Shown here: one piece after another, positions 43,428 to 54,478 of the stretch
Position numbering within the stretch: the first letter of the stretch is position 1
Layout of the letters: the number at the start of each line of letters is the position of its first letter
Source of the DNA: Coenobita brevimanus
Lineage: Eukaryota; Arthropoda; Malacostraca; Decapoda; Coenobitidae
Length of the DNA: 64,000 bases
Direction of reading: 5' to 3'
Assembly (NCBI GenBank): GCA_032717465.1
Contig: CM064683.1
Span: forward strand, 35,861,542-35,925,541
Made by a program: the position numbers and the translations under genes
The notes under the pieces: model-generated
Database searches by the model: none
What the model saw: the letters and a program-made list of their open reading frames with translations, nothing else
What the model was told of the DNA's origin: nothing

Positions 43428-45413
43428 TTAACCCCTTAACCGCGGGGCGTCACTTTCGTGACGCTTGGGAGCAAGGGATCATACCGCGGGGCGTCGCTTT
43501 TGTGATTCTGTGTTATTTTGCTTTCACCCGGGCTTCCAAGTGGGGGCTTGTATCATCTATCAGTACTGCCAATGTCCAACACTAGTCAGCACTCCTAATC
43601 TCATCTGTACTCCCATCCATTGTTGACAATTTAGCCATTTCTTCCCGTTCTTGACTCCCCTCCCTACCCCCCCCTCCATTACCCTATCCTCTCGCCTGCC
43701 CGGCCATGCTACGCTAAGTAAATCTTCCCTGGAATTTTTCACTGATTTCATCCATTGAAATAAGCCCTATGTCGTATTCTTATACCAAATAATATATACA
43801 AGAAAGAAATAAGGTAAGTGAGAGTGCCATACACCTGGAATTGGCTAATTATCACCTGACAACACCTCACGTGCACTCGTTCGCTAATTTTCGCTGTTTT
43901 TTTCCCCTTGAAATATGCCGTATAATCTATTTTCGTAATAAATATACATGTAAGGAGGGAAGGGAGAAGCCTAAGTGATATTTACATTCACCTGGAACTA
44001 CCTAATTTATAATGTATTGTCTAGATTTCCTGCCAATCATATCAGTGCTACACAGAGCTGTTTCAAGATTTAACATTGGTAGCTCTGATTATATATCTCC
44101 TAAGTAGGCCTCTAATCTGTTTTCGTAATAAATATACATGTAAGGAGGGAAGGGAGAAGCCTAAGTGATATTTACATTCACCTGGAACTACCAAATTTAT
44201 AATGTATTGTCTAGATTTCCTGCCAATCATATCAGTGCTAGACTTAGCTGTTTCAAGAACCAATATTGGTAACTCTGAATAACCCCTAAACAGGCCTCCA
44301 GGCTGGCCCTGCGTTATCAGTTTACTCTCATCTTCCGAAGTGAGGGGACGTATGTTTCTTCTTGCTGACTTCAAGGCCTTTTTTCACCCCCATGCAAATG
44401 GCTCTGTGACCTTTACCCCCTACTAAACCTCGTGTGGAAAGAGGTAAAGGGCTGACAATTGATAAAAGAGTGACTACGATCTTTCTATTGAGTAAAACAG
44501 TGAAAGTGGAATTGTAAATAATGTGTAAATAATGTGTAAACAGCAAGTGAAAGTAATGAATGTAAATATACGTGAACAATGGAAAATAGTTTTATAAGTT
44601 ATTTCAAGTGACAGTGCACAACACAGTGTAAATAAAACAGAAATGTAAATAACGTAAATAAAACAGAGAACGTAAATAGAAATGTAAATGAGTAGTATTA
44701 TAAGAATATGAGTATATACCCTAGGAGTAATGAAAGTGAAAGTTTCACTCTAGCATGTCTGAATGCTATGAGTTATGAGAGTGAAGATGAAAGTGACATT
44801 CACTCTCAATGCCAGTATACAGAACGAGAAAGTGAATGCTACGTATTTTACTGAAAGAAATTGAATCCCTACAGTGACAATAAACTAATACTACTGAAGG
44901 AAACTTATGGATAAAGACTGTAGATATATATAAGTGTTATATAGTAATAGAAATATAAAGTGTGAGGGGTTTTATGAATAATAAATGACAGAGTAACAAA
45001 AGCGAACTAGTGCCAGTGCGACGATCAGACGCGCTCGTAATTTCCACTGCTTTCACAGTGTTTTTTTTTTTGAGTATGGATCCCAAACTACTTGAAAATT
45101 GTAGAATAGTGTTTATAGTGTTTATAGTGTTTGTATCTGGCTGTGATAATCATATTACGGGTTGTCGGGAAGTGTAAAGTGGAGACTTCGTTACCCTACT
45201 TCAGAGGTCTCCACAAGTCCTACGGTAACCGACGAAGGCTCAACAATCATTCCAGGAGAAAGCTGAAGGTATGTGCAATAAGCATATGTAATTTTATTAT
45301 TCTAGGACTAATAACTGATTTTTGGCAAATATTTTTTGAGAGTCTGTCGGAGCCCAAATAACCCTGCGGCACACGCAAGTCATTGGTAAACAAGCCCGCG
45401 GTGTAGGGGTTAA
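43428..45413. mobile_element. piggyBac-like TTAA element 2 (2 kb)
   Basis: TTAA at 43428-43431 and 45410-45413. Ends are CCCCTTAACCGCGGGGCG and, inverted, CCCCTACACCGCGGGC; the first ~15 bp pair with about three mismatches and relate to element 1 (11427-12103). A subterminal CCGCGGGGCGTC motif is repeated at 43440 and 43486. Interior has a 190-bp tandem duplication and an acidic Ser/Glu-rich plus reading near 44750 but no recognisable DDD transposase core. Confidence 0.7.
43931..44290. repeat. 190-bp tandem duplication inside TTAA element 2
   Basis: TTTCGTAATAAATATACATG then TAAGGAGGGAAGGGAGAAGC occurs at 43931 and 44121, and the copies remain nearly identical for ~110 bp and similar to about 44290. 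Confidence 0.9.
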
Positions 45414-45419
45414 GGTACC

Positions 45420-45775
45420 TCAGACATGGAGACGTAGGGCAAGGTACGGCAGGGCAGGAAAGAGAGGTACAAGGTAGAGTGGGGCAAGACAAAACAAGAT
45501 GAGACAAGAGGATAAGACAATAAAGGAGATGTAGACAGGGAAGGTCATGGTAGGAACGGAAAAGAATGGAAAGAAAAAGGAAAGGACAGGATGCGATGGG
45601 ATGAGATGGGAAGGGAAGGGAAGGGAGAAATGAGGTGAGAGGGGAGGGCAAGGCAAAGCAGGGCAGGGCAAGGTAAGGCAGCACATGGCTAGACAAGACA
45701 GGGTAGGGTAGAGTAGGTTGAGAGGAGAAAAAAAGAAAAAAAAACAAACTGAAAGGAAATGAATAAGGACAGGGA
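45420..45775. repeat. Polypurine tract with degenerate pentamer periodicity
   Basis: About 350 bp on the plus strand made almost only of A and G with scattered C/T, in steps such as GGCAA, GACAA, GGTAA and GGGAA. It begins just outside TTAA element 2 and ends 40 bp from exon D. On the sense strand of the transporter it is a pyrimidine-rich stretch inside the intron. Confidence 0.75.
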
Positions 45776-45815
45776 TGGGAAAAAATACAACAAAACAGAA
45801 TAGGACAAAACTCAC

Positions 45816-45939
45816 CACTGCCACAGCATTGGAGGACAGTATCTCATAAGGATCGAGGACAGCAAAATAGGCGACATTGGCCAGGAAGTATACAATGGTG
45901 ACCAGTGGCATGGAGATCATTATGGCACGTGGCAAGTTC
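45816..45939 (-). CDS. SLC7-type amino-acid transporter, exon D (TM7)
   Basis: 124 bp: one base completing the Lys codon of exon C, then 41 codons. Acceptor CCTCCCCAG, donor GTGAGT (ACTCAC at 45810-45815 on the plus strand). Encodes NLPRAIMISMPLVTIVYFLA then NVAYFAVLDPYEILSSNAVA and V. 'KNLPRAI' followed by a helix with 'VTxxYxLxNVAYF' is the conserved intracellular loop/TM7 of LAT-type light chains. Confidence 0.97.
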
Positions 45940-46128
45940 CTGGGGAGGCAAAGTACATCATCATCATCATCATCAAAATCCCAACCTCTTTTACCAAACC
46001 TAAGGAGAAAAATATACAGGGAGTACTAGTCAACAACATGCTATGATAAATGGGCCATATATCCATTTACTGACCATTCAAGCCCCTGGAATCCTGACTC
46101 CACCTTACAGAACATGAATATTAAATTT

Positions 46129-46145
46129 CTCTCTCTCTCTCTCTC
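46129..46145. repeat. Short (CT)n
   Basis: CTCTCTCTCTCTCTCTC within otherwise unannotated intron sequence (45940-46392). Confidence 0.85.
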
Positions 46146-46392
46146 AATCTCCAGTGGGATGGGGCCTGTAAGGGTTTCTATTAGAGGGTTGGTTGGGGTT
46201 TACTGCTCACATAATTCCACCGATGAGTGAGAAAAGCTCATCACTGCTGCTATAAATGACAGGACTGAGTGGCCTAACACCTCAACTCTACACTGCTGAT
46301 AGGGCAAAACAGACTGCATGATGGATGGATAGATGGATTAGAATAAGAGTAGCAGTAGGGATAGTAGTAGTAGTAGTAGTTGTAGTAGTAGT

Positions 46393-46638
46393 CTATCTAT
46401 CTATCTATTGCCAGACGCCTCAATCCCGTTTGGGGTTGCCACAAACAAATCGCCTCCACGTCACCCTGTCCTCTGCCATTTCACTGCCCTGCTCCCAACT
46501 CACACCCCCCTCTCTCATATACCTCTCAACCCCATCCCTCCATCTCATCCTTGGCCTCCCCCTCCCTCTTCCCCCCTCCACCTCACTCACATACACTCTC
46601 TTCGTCAGTCTTTCACCCTCCATCCTCTCCACATGGAG
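46393..46638 (-). mobile_element. RTE subfamily A 3' fragment in a (TAG)n microsatellite
   Basis: Reversed GATA tail and GCCAGACGCCTCAATCCCGT. Coding reversed (minus frame from about 46640: VERMEGERLTKRVYVSEVEG). It ends at CATCCTCTCCACATGG. TAG/TAA repeats lie on both sides. Confidence 0.9.
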
Positions 46639-46696
46639 AGGATAGCAGTAATAATAATAGTAGTGGTAGTAGTAATAATAATAATAATAACAATAA

Positions 46697-47194
46697 TCCA
46701 TCCATCCATCATCCAATCCTATGTCGCCCCATGAGAAGTGTAGGAACCCGGGGCTAGGCAAGTTGGTCCTGACATTTAAGATGAAAGTGACCAGCCTCAC
46801 TCATCCCTGAGTGGCATTACGTGAGCAATAAACCCCAACCACCCCTTGGATATAAACCTTCACTGGTTCAATCCAATTAGAGCACCTCTATTACCCACTA
46901 AACCACCAGGCGCCAAAATTTGGTTATATGGTTACCACCCAGCATAGTAAATGGTGTCCTGGTGTACGGGAAACCATTTGGCTTGTCACTCAGTGTAGAG
47001 TCACCCACAGGCAGAAGGAAGTGGAAAGAATGAAAGAAAGACAGGAGAGGGAGTGTAAAGTTACCTGTAGGCAGAAGTACGAAGGAAAGAATGAAGGAAA
47101 GAAAGACAGAAGAGGATGGACGAGAGGAAAGAGCAGAAACCAGAGAGCAGCACTACATCGAGTGAGTGGATGGTAAGTGCCTCCACCCACCACT
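46697..47194 (-). mobile_element. R530 retroposon, copy 3
   Basis: Full-length copy between (AAT)n on the left and (TAA)n on the right. On the minus strand the tRNA-like A box is TGGTTTAGTGGG and the B-box-like stretch TTGGATTGAACC, about 30 nt apart, around 46865-46912, some 280 nt from the 5' end. Confidence 0.85.
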
Positions 47195-47220
47195 TTAATA
47201 ATAATAATAATCTCTAATGT

Positions 47221-47524
47221 CTATTGGCAGACGCCTTAATCCCGTAAGGGGTGACCACAAACAAATCGCCTTCATGTCGCCCTGTCCCCTGCCATTTCAT
47301 TGCCCTGCTCCCAGCTCACACCCCCCTCTCTCATATACCTCTCCACTCCATCCCTCCATCTCATCCTTGGCCTCCCCCTCCCTCCCCCCCCTCCACTTCA
47401 CTCACATACACTCTCCTCATCAGTCTCTCACTCTCCATCCTCTCCACATGTCCAAACCACCTCAGTGTGTTTCTCCTAACACATCCTATCACATCAACAT
47501 CCACACCACAACACTTCTTCACAT
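47221..47524 (-). mobile_element. RTE 3' fragment, third lineage
   Basis: Starts TATTGGCAGACGCCTTAATC then CCGTAAGGGG, the 3' end also seen at 9945. The minus frame 47361-47561 has KKCCGVDVDVIGCVRRNTLR and WFGHVERMESERLM. It stops at CACAACACTTCTTCAC. Confidence 0.85.
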
Positions 47525-47549
47525 AATAATAAATAATAATAATAATCAT

Positions 47550-47692
47550 CATCATCATCATCCAATCCAGTGCTGCCCCATGAGGAGCATAGTAGCCCAG
47601 GACTAGGCAAGTTGGTCCTGACGTTTAAGATAAGAGTGACCTGCCTCACTCATCCCCGAGTGGCATTAAGTGAGCAATAAACCCCAACTGAC
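47550..47692 (-). mobile_element. R530 retroposon, 5'-truncated
   Basis: From (ATC)n at 47550 through CCCATGAGGAGCATAGTAGC to AATAAACCCCAACTG. The tRNA-like part is missing. Confidence 0.85.
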
Positions 47693-48130
47693 AGGAGATC
47701 GAGCTGGCTGGGTGAATTTTGTGACGAGAAATGTGTGATCAGGGATTTTTGGCACCCCTTTTTAACGTGGCAGCGTCTGGATTGACTCTGTCGGATACGA
47801 TTATGTGAAGCTACAGAACGTGGTGCATGTTTTTGGAGTATCCGATAGAGCCAGGATTCCGGGGGCTTGAATGATGAGTGAATGGAAGCGTGGCCTGTTG
47901 GATTGGGCAATTTTGGGCTGTCTGGACATTGCTACTCCTCACCCTGCCCTTGGGTGGGAAAGGAGGTCCGGATGATGATGATGATGATGATATATTGTAT
48001 TTGTTTCATTATGGTAAATTACATCTTTACATATCAGGACAGCAGAGCGAGGAGGGGGAGAGGTGGGAGGTGGGGGAGGGTTGGAGATGGGGAAGTGGGG
48101 TGAGGAGGGATAGCAGTGGATGACGACTGA
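47693..48130. other. Unannotated sequence with (GAT)n
   Basis: A ~280 bp GC-balanced block ends at a (GAT)n run (47972-47990), like a retroposon with a 3' repeat, but I found no second copy here. A 75-bp purine-rich stretch follows (48045-48110). Confidence 0.35.
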
Positions 48131-48251
48131 TACGTAGATGAAGTGATGCTGTGACCTACTTACAGTAATGAAAATGTTGCTGTTACTGTATTGTTTCTAT
48201 AACCTACTAATGCATTAATAATGTTGAGGAACTTTCACAAAGCTGTGAAAG

Positions 48252-48418
48252 AAGCAAAATTGAAAGAAAATCCACATAAAAAACGAAAACAGTACTGTAT
48301 GTATTTGGGGAGAAGTAAGCAACGCTTCGGCCCAACTAGGGCTCAAATGTTATTTACTTCTCCCCAAATACACTGTTTTTGTTTTTTACGTGGATTTTCT
48401 TTCAAATTAATATTGTTG
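48252..48418. repeat. Imperfect hairpin, ~65-bp arms
   Basis: Left arm TTGAAAGAAAATCCACATAA ... GTATTTGGGGAGAAGTAA (48260-48318) pairs with right arm TTACTTCTCCCCAAATACACTG ... ACGTGGATTTTCTTTCAA (48354-48405), leaving a ~35 nt loop. A foldback element or hairpin-forming intronic sequence. Confidence 0.85.
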
Positions 48419-48790
48419 CTTTTAAGTTTAGAGTAGCATAACTTCCCAAATGGGTAGACTTTCCCAGAGTCCAGGAACGTAACCCCCAATATTACCATTG
48501 TTCCTCATGAGAAAATTATGTTTAAATAACGCATTTTTAGATAACACAGCCTCTCCAGGAACAACCCTCGTGTTATCTGAGAAGTAACTGTATGTAATGT
48601 CTGGAGATACAGGTAGATACAGAGACAATGATTTTAGCAACTGCAGATAGTGAAAATATGTATATACTGTATACTAGTAATTAGATATATAATAGATACT
48701 GTATAGATGCAGATGGTGACATAGGAATGAGTACATCTTACTCTACACATATACCCATGCACTTGTACCTGCCTGCACACCATTTCTTAC

Positions 48791-48835
48791 TTGTATGGAT
48801 TCCGTAGTTCCTCAACCACAAAGTTCAAGTAATTC
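48791..48835 (-). CDS. SLC7-type amino-acid transporter, exon C (45-nt small exon)
   Basis: Very short exon. It starts with the last base of the Trp codon begun in exon B, then 14 codons, then AA of the Lys codon finished in exon D. Acceptor TTTCCAG, donor GTAAGA (TCTTAC at 48785-48790 on the plus strand). It encodes NYLNFVVEELRNPYK, which matches the invariant LAT segment 'FAGWNYLNFVTEELxxPYKNLPRAI' at the TM6/loop junction, part of the substrate path. Length is a multiple of three, so skipping keeps frame but removes conserved residues. An antisense RTE copy starts only 95 bp upstream on the gene strand (48931). Confidence 0.96.
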
Positions 48836-48930
48836 CTGGAAAGAAAAAATCATATTACAAGACATTCACCTGCAGAAACGAGTAAAAACATAAAAATCAA
48901 GGCAATTATATAAATAAGTACAAGAAAAAG

Positions 48931-50434
48931 AATTGATGGAGTGTGTGGTGAAATGCTGAAGCATGGGGTAGAGATAGCAGTAGAATGAATGTGGAATATG
49001 TGCAGATTGGCCTGGGAGGAAGGTAGAGTCCCGGAGGATTGGAAGTCAGGTATAATTATTCCCTTGTACAAAGGAAAAGGGGAAAAAGAAGTATGTGGTA
49101 ATCATAGGGGCATTTGTCTTCTTAGTATACAGGTAATAGGAAAAGTGTATGGTAGGATACTTATTGACAGAGTTAGAGAAAGAACAGAGGAATTAGTTGG
49201 AGAAGAACAGGGAGGCTTTAGGAAGGGAAGAGGTTGTGTAGATCAGATATTCATTCTTAGATCTTTAGTGGAAAAGTTTCTAGAGAAGGGAAAGAAGTTG
49301 TATGCGGCTCTCATGGATTTGGAGAAAGCATATGACAGGGTGGATAGACAAGAATTATGGAAAGTATTAAGAATATATGGAGTATATGAGAAGTTATTGA
49401 ATGCTGTGAAGAGTATGTGTGATGGTGCTAAGGCTGCAGTGTGTGTGGATGGTGACCTGAGTGAATTTTTCTCTTTGAAGGTTGGATTGAAACAGGGATG
49501 TGTCATGTCTCCATGGTTGTTCAATCTGTACATGGATGGGGTAATAAAAGAGGTATAAGGTAGGGTAGTGGATATTGGACTGGCCCTGGTGAGAGATGGC
49601 AGTGTTTGGAAACTCCCTGTACTGTTGTTTGCAGATGATACTGTGTTGTTGAGTGAAGACGAAGGAGAGCTGCACGGCTTGGTAGATGAGTTTGGGAGAG
49701 TATGTAAGAAACGGAATCTAAAGGCGAAAGTAGGGAAGAGTAAAGTGATGGTCTTTGAGAGAGGTGAAGTCAGTAAATGTACAGCGAGGTTGAATGGTGA
49801 GGAATTGGAAAATGTGAGTACGTTTATGTACTTGGGTAGTGTGATCAGTAAGGATGTAGGTTTGGAGGGCGAAGTGCTTGACAGGGTACAGCAGGGAAGA
49901 AAGGTTGCTGGTTCCTTGAAAGCAGTGATAAGAAGCAGGGAAGTGAGCATGGAAGTGAAAAAGTTACAACATGACAGTATTGTGATACCAACTCTAACAT
50001 ATGGAAGTGAAGCTTGGACGTTGCTGGAAGGACACAAGTCAAGAGTGAGAGCAGTGGAAATGAGTTATTTAAGAGGAGCCTGTGGAGTCACATGGAGGGA
50101 CAGGCTGACAAATGAGGATACAAAGGAGCGTTGTGGTGAGGATGTGGATGTGATAGGGAGTGTTATGAGGAACACACTGAGGTGGTTTGGCCATGTGGAG
50201 AGGATGGAGGGTGAAAGACTGACGAAGAGAGTGTATGTGAGTGAGGTGGAGGGGGGAAGAGGGAGGGGGAGGCCGAGGATGAGATGGAGGGATGGGGTGG
50301 AAAGGTATATGAGAGAGAGGGGTGTGAGTTGGAAGCAGGGAGTGAAATGGCGGGGGACAGGGCGACGTGGAGGCGATTTGTTTGTGGCCACCCTGAACGG
50401 GATTGAGGCATCTGGCAACAGATAGATAGATAGA
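48931..50434 (+). mobile_element. RTE-like LINE subfamily A, copy 3 (antisense to host gene)
   Basis: 5'-truncated inside the RT opening (AATTGATGGAGTGTGTGGTG) and ending CTGGCAACAGATAGATAGAT. Lies in the intron between exons B and C. Confidence 0.9.
48989..50425 (+). pseudogene. RTE reverse transcriptase relic, two frames
   Basis: Frame 48989-49558: IIIPLYKGKGEKEVCGNHRG, a 6-bp insertion before VIGKVYGRIL, EEQGGFRKGRGCVDQIF, LMDLEKAYDRVDRQELW (first catalytic Asp) and GLKQGCVMSPWLFNLYMDGV, stopping at 49557. Frame 49568-50425: LLFADDTVLLSEDEGELHGL (catalytic FADD), KSKVMVFERGEVSKCTARLN, IPTLTYGSEAWTLLEGHKSR, RWFGHVERMEGERLTKRV. One stop divides the protein between the two catalytic blocks; endonuclease and linker are absent. 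Confidence 0.85.
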
Positions 50435-50485
50435 GAGACAAGAAAAAGAACACTAAAAACATCAATCACACAATAACATTTCTAT

Positions 50486-50527
<42 letters not shown>

Positions 50528-50528
50528 C
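50486..50528. repeat. (CA)n(TA)n microsatellite
   Basis: ACACACAC followed by TATATATA; R530 copy 4 begins at its right end and another (TA)n lies at the other end of that copy (51011-51033). Confidence 0.9.
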
Positions 50529-51010
50529 CATCCATCATCCAATCCTACATTGCCCCATGAGGAGCGTAGGAGCCCAGGGCTAGGCAATTTGGTCCTAACA
50601 TTTAAGACGAGAGTGACCAGCCTCACTCATCCCTGAGTGGCATTACATGAGCAATAAACCCCAACCACTCGTTGGATATAAACCTTCACCGGCTCAATCC
50701 GATTGGAGCGCAATAATTACCCACTAAGCCACCAGGCGCCAAAATTTGGTTATATGGTTACCACCCAGCGTAGTAAATGGTTTCCTGGTATTCAGGAAAC
50801 CATTTGGCTTGTCACTCAGTGTAGAATGAAGGAAAGAAAGACAGAAGAGGGAGTGTAAAGTCACCCGTAGGTAGAAGGACAAGGAAAGAATGAAGGAAAA
50901 AAAGACAGAAGAGGATGGAAGGAAAGAAAGATGGAAGAGAGGAAAGGGCAGACACCCAACAGCAGCACTACATCAAATGAGTGGATGGTGAGCACCCCCA
51001 CCCACCACTC
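50529..51010 (-). mobile_element. R530 retroposon, copy 4 in a (TA)n repeat
   Basis: Near full-length, between two (TA)n runs, with the same TGGTTACCACCCAGCGTAGT and GAGTGGATGGTGAGCACCCC blocks as other copies. It lacks about 30 bp near TAGAGTCACCC. Confidence 0.85.
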
Positions 51011-51041
<31 letters not shown>

Positions 51042-51125
51042 CCATGTACACATCCATACATAACATATTGGGTATTTATACATATATATATATACATACA
51101 GTACATATATATGGTATTTATACAT

Positions 51126-53552
51126 CTATCTATCTATCTATTGCCAGACGCCTCAATCCCGTTTGGGGTGGCCATGAACAAATCACCTCCACGTCACCCT
51201 GTCCCCCGACATTTCACTGCCCTGCTCCCAACTCACACCCCCCTCTCTCATATACCTCTCCACCCCATTCCTCCATCTCATCCTCAGCCTCCCCCTCCCT
51301 CTTCCCCCCTCCACCTCACTCACATACACTTTCTTTGTCAGTCTTTCACCCTCCATCCTCTCCACATAGCCAAACCACCTCAGTGTGTTCCTCATAACGC
51401 TTCCTATCACATCCACATCCACACCACAACGCTCCTTTATATCCTCATTCGTCAGCCTGTCCCTCCATGTGACTCCACAGGCTCCTCTTAAATAACTCAT
51501 TTCCACTGCTCTCACTCTTGACTTGTGTCCTTCCAACAACGTCCAAGCTTCACTTCCATACGTTATAGTTGGTATCACAATACTGTCATGTAGTAACTTT
51601 TTCACTTCCATGCTCACTTCCCTGTTTCTTATCACTGCTGTCAAGGAACCAGCAACCTTTCTTCCCTGCTGTACCCTTTCAAGCACTTCACCCTCCAAAC
51701 CTCTATCCTTACTCATCACACTACCCAAGTACTTAAACGTACTCACATTTTCCAATTCCTCACCATCCAACCTCGCTGTACATTCACTGACTTCACCTCT
51801 CTCAAAGACCATCACTTTACTCTTCCCTACATTCACCTTTAGATTCCATTCTTACACACTCTCCCAAACTCATCCACCAAGCCTTGCAGCTCTCCTTCGT
51901 CTTCACTCAACAACACAGTATCATCTGCAAACAACAATACAGGGAGTTTCCAAACACTATCCTCTCTCACCAGGGCCACTCCAACATCCACTACCCTACC
52001 TTGTACCTCTTTTATTACCCCATCCATATGCAGATTGAACAACCATGGAGACATGACACATCCCTGTTTCAACCCAACCTTCAATGAGAAAAATTCACTC
52101 AGGTTACCATCCACACACACTGCAGCCTTAGCACCATCATACACACTCTTCACAGCATTCAACAACTTCCCAACTACTCCATATATTCTTAATACTTTCC
52201 ACAATTCTTGTCTATCCACCCTGTCATATGCTTTCTCCAGATCCATGAAAGCCGCATACAACTTCTTTCCCTTCTCTAGAAACTTTTCCACTAAAGATCT
52301 AAGAATGAATATCTGATCTACACAACCTCTTCCCTTCCTAAAGCCTCCCTGTTCTTCTCCAACTAATTCCTCAGTTCTTCCTAAATCCTCCCTGTTCTTC
52401 TCCAACTAATTCCTCTGTTATTTCTCTAACTCTCTCAATAAGTATCCTACCATACACTTTTCCGATTATAAAAAGAAGACTAATGCCCCCATGATTACCA
52501 CACACTTCTTTTTCCCTTTTTCCTTTGTACAAGGGAATAATTATACCTGACTTCCAATCCTCCGCGACTCTACCTTCCTCCCAGGCCAATCTGCACATCT
52601 TCCACATCCATTCTACTACTATCTCTCCCCCATGCTTCAGCATTTCACCACACACTCCATCAATTCCTGGGGCTTTCCCCGATTTGACTTTCTTCATTGC
52701 TTCCACAACTTCTATCCTACTGATTTCTTCCTGTCTTCTCACGTCCCTCCTTCTTCCAGCCATTCTCGAGCCACTTATACTTGCATTACTTCCATCCCGT
52801 ATGTTCAACAATTCCTTAAAGTGTTCTCTCCATCTGCTCACTTTTTCTCCCTTCTCCACTAGTAATCAACCATTTTTATCTTTCACTCCCCTGCTAACCT
52901 CACTTCCACCCTGTCTTACTCTCTTCATCTCTTTCCAGAATATTTTCTTACAGTCCCTCCACTTTACACTCAAATTCCTTCCAAATTCCTCATCCACTCT
53001 CTTCTTACTCTCTCATACTAATCTTTTCACCTCTCTCTTTCTTTCTACATATAACTCTCTCTTCCGCCTCTCAACTTCTTCCACGCCCCTATTTCTCATC
53101 CATTCATTGTATGCTTTCTTCTTTTGTGCCACAGCCTGTCTCACCTCTTCAGTCCACCACACTGTTCCTTGCATCCCCCTCCGTCTTCTCTTCCTCCCAC
53201 ACACCACATCACATGCTGCACATGTTTCTTCTGTAAATATCCTGCACACACCTTCCACATCCCCCATCTGCTCCAATTCATATTTGCCCAATCATTCCTC
53301 CACTTCTCTCTTATACTCTGCCTTTTTCTCATCCTCTTGTAACCTTTCCACTCTCCTTGCAACTACTCCTTCCTCTCGTCTTTCCTTACTTCTATTTCTC
53401 CATCTTACTTGGATCCTAATTCTGGCCACCACCGAGTAGTGGTCAGAAAGTCCACTCCCCCAACCTCTATAAGCTCTTGCATCCATTACACATCTTAACA
53501 TCCTTTCATCCACACACACATAATCAATCATTGCCTTCCTTTCATTTATACA
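51126..53552 (-). mobile_element. RTE-like LINE subfamily A, copy 4
   Basis: From CTATCTATCTATCTATTGCC to AATGAAAGGAAGGCAATGAT reversed at 53533-53552, the identical 5' start of copy 1. In the intron between exons B and C, same orientation as the host gene. A 43-bp tandem duplication at 52344-52429 disrupts its RT. Confidence 0.9.
51183..53531 (-). pseudogene. RTE endonuclease end/linker/RT relic, copy 4
   Basis: Frames in order from the 5' side: 53292-53531 (MIDYVCVDERMLRCVMDARA, GLSDHYSVVARIR with the SDH box), 53013-53291 (linker), 52371-52859 (SGKAPGIDGVCGEMLKHGG, IIIPLYKGKREKEVCGNHGG), 51839-52405 (GEEQGGFRKGRGCVDQIF, FMDLEKAYDRVDRQELW with the first catalytic Asp, LLFADDTVLLSEDEGELQGL) and 51183-51836 (KYLGSVMSKDRGLEGEVLER, IPTITYGSEAWTL, RNTLRWFGYVERM). 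Breaks at about 53290, 53010, 52390 and 51838 inactivate it. Confidence 0.85.
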
Positions 53553-54354
53553 TACTGTTACATAGCCTATGATTTCATCATCCTTTGTATAATTCTAACG
53601 TACAGTATGCTGCATGTTTGATCACGAGCGTGTTCTACCTCACTCCCCCCTTCTACCCTTATAGTAGAGTAAGTCGTTCTTTCTGTTGTTCAGAGCAGGA
53701 TTGTCAACTCTTTGTCCTCTATAGCTTCATTTGCGCGTCCTTCTTACAAGTTGTATCAAGCTTTGCCGGCCCCTATATAATGAGCTCAGTCTCTGCATTA
53801 ATTGCCACTTAGATCTACTCCTCATTTTGTTCACATCTCTGTCCTCCCCTGTACAGTTGTTATTATATTTGTGAATGCTCAGGAAGTCTCCAACCATCTA
53901 GCTGCTGTGTAATTTGAGTATAAGTGTTATTACATTTTTTCCTTGTACTGTATAGCATGAGGTGTTGATTCGTAGGCCTAGTGAGGTTTTTGTGATTCAT
54001 GTGCTTTAGGTGTCAGCCATTATTAATAATATTTTGTATCTGTAATAATATATCTTGCATTCACGGAGTATTATCCGGTTTTCTCATTTTATCAGGGCTG
54101 ACTTAGATAAATTTACTCTTGCTAATTTCGTGTTAATAGAGGCTATTGCAGTTAACCATATATTTAACCTGTTTTTTGCCATTACATTATCCTTATGAGT
54201 CCTGAATGTTTAGTTGTTAGTTTGAGTATTAAACTTTAACTTATAATTTTACCTAACTCTTTTGTTTTGAACCTGGAACTTTGCGGGAACAGTTTTCTCT
54301 ATTCCGTAACAATACTGTTTTTATATATACATATGCTATATATATACATCAATC
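53553..54354. other. Unannotated AT-rich intron sequence
   Basis: No repeat family or gene recognised; TACTGTA-type words occur here too. Confidence 0.4.
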
Positions 54355-54415
54355 TATATCTATAGCCTGATGCCCTAATCCCGCAAAGGGTGGCCGCAGA
54401 CAAAACACCTCCAAG
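54355..54415 (-). mobile_element. RTE subfamily B 3'-end scrap
   Basis: About 60 bp: ATAGCCTGATGCCCTAATCC then CGCAAAGGGTGGCCGCAGAC. Extreme 5' truncation. Confidence 0.8.
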
Positions 54416-54478
54416 TATATATATACAGTACATATATACATACATATATATACATAAGGTACATACTGTATATAGACT

